Both the position numbers and the translations under genes were made by a program. From Stercorarius parasiticus (Eukaryota > Chordata > Aves > Charadriiformes > Stercorariidae), in the NCBI GenBank assembly GCA_013396915.1, contig VWZL01000808.1, positions 124,001 through 188,000 of the forward strand: DNA of 64,000 nt, read 5' to 3'. This document shows, piece by piece, positions 63,082 through 64,000 of the stretch. A model generated the notes under the pieces. It saw nothing but the letters and a program-made list of their open reading frames with translations, had not been told where the DNA came from and ran no database searches. Positions within the stretch are counted from its first letter, which is position 1. The number at the start of each line of letters is the position of its first letter.

Positions 63082-64000
63082 CTTGTTCATGAGGTGCTTT
63101 CTATACATTTTTACAGGAAGGAAAAAAATTTACAGGTACATTCAGAGTACTAAAAACAAGATTTGAGGCACAATTAAGGAAAATAACTGAACACACCAAG
63201 AACTTCAACACCAGAACTGTGCATAAGCTTCTACTCTATCTGCCCAGAAAACGTTTCATAAGGCAACTTGAGTTAACACATCCAACTAGTGAAATACCAC
63301 TCAAAGAAATGAAAAACACCCTCCCCCTCTAAATAATTATACCTTTCATTCATCAGTGACACGCAGCAGTTAGGATTCATAAGAGCAGATCATGAAGCTG
63401 TCTTTTCCATATTCTGCCATCTGGAAGCTTGTAATATTACACACCTCCAATTCCTTTTGGTTAGGAGACCCAATAACAGTTCACTGCCATCTGTTATTTT
63501 GGGACTCCTCACGACTATTTCATGACCCTGTCAGAGCACCACTTTGCTGTTATTGTTTATTGGGGGGGTGAACAGCTAGAACTGACATCATTATGTGTGT
63601 AGCTGTACATCCTGCAATATCTGAGACATCTCCTCCCTCCAGAGGCTCTTGTTAGAAGAACACAAGAGCCCATAAATGAGGTGTGCAAAAGTAAAATGAA
63701 ATACAATCCTTTGTAGTAAGTTATGAGTGAACTTGAGGATACTGTTCCACTCATCCATGATTATGAAAAGTTGCAAGGAGGTTGCTGTGGAGGCCTCTTT
63801 ATCCAACTCTAGGACATGGAAGAGGAAATACAACATTAGATTTTTTTAATATAGTTTGTGTTAAACACACCGGTATGTAACAGTAGACACGACAATTTTG
63901 GTAAAGCCCTCTTTGAGCAAGTGAAGAATTATGATTTAATCCTGCCCGTTTAAAAAAAAAAATAACAAAAAAACTAAACAAAAAACAACTCAAGAACATA

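Larger units (their letters stand above)
55641..64000. other. Intergenic stretch without recognised genes
   Basis: Apart from the ATA tract, a MITE-like fragment (60229-60285), the palindrome at 61236-61261 and the 29-bp duplication at 63029-63081, this stretch holds only short unsupported open frames, poly(A) runs near 58752 and 63951, and a short C-rich patch near 56907. No exon is recognised. Confidence 0.5.

Noticed and set aside
1..64000. Search for a CRISPR array, operon, toxin-antitoxin or phage-like system.
   Set aside because: The DNA is vertebrate; no regularly spaced direct repeats or compact gene clusters are present.

Overview
The window reads as bird nuclear DNA. It contains a CR1 LINE 3' end of typical avian form (13321-13583), an endogenous-retrovirus-type LTR of a kind I know from bird genomes (31455-32010), and one split vertebrate protein-coding exon. 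Base composition is about 40% GC overall, with a sharp GC- and CpG-rich peak at 10.0-11.0 kb that is broken by a run of Ns (10645-10767). Nothing in it looks bacterial, viral or plasmid-borne, and there are no operons. No tRNA or rRNA gene was recognised.

The only protein-coding gene I can support is the first coding exon of a proprotein convertase. The best match is PCSK2 (prohormone convertase 2), on the minus strand at 10421-10609. It encodes a signal peptide and the start of the prodomain and ends in a clean splice donor. Positions 1-10420 would therefore be the 5' part of a long intron 1. The transcription start and 5' UTR probably lie in or next to the N gap, and everything from about 10.8 kb to 64 kb is 5' flanking or intergenic DNA. 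No second PCSK2 exon and no neighbouring gene was found, which fits the large intron 1 and gene-poor upstream flank I recall for this gene in vertebrates.

The rest is a layered record of transposable elements. The largest is a 1.3-kb, strongly decayed, antisense CR1-like LINE (about 12.91-14.28 kb), into which a younger avian CR1 fragment has inserted in the opposite orientation. A second decayed CR1 (46.68-47.30 kb) looks split by the 3' end of another CR1 subfamily, and a third CR1-like 3' end lies near 42.6 kb. Two MIR-like SINE fossils (23.5 and 32.8 kb) and at least four fragments of an old palindromic, MITE-like amniote repeat (12.0, 16.4, 43.3, 60.2 kb) also seem present. The ancient assignments rest on remembered consensus patterns and need a RepeatMasker-type search.

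The most interesting non-repeat signals are short exact palindromes and candidate regulatory motifs: a 26-bp palindrome at 61.2 kb, a hairpin with 12-bp arms at 55.6 kb, a paired TAATTA palindrome about 0.8 kb into PCSK2 intron 1, a POU octamer inside a palindrome at 34.6 kb, and two CTCF-like motifs flanking the promoter-proximal interval. I did not find a convincing new multi-gene system. The long open frames scattered through the window occur at about the number expected by chance.
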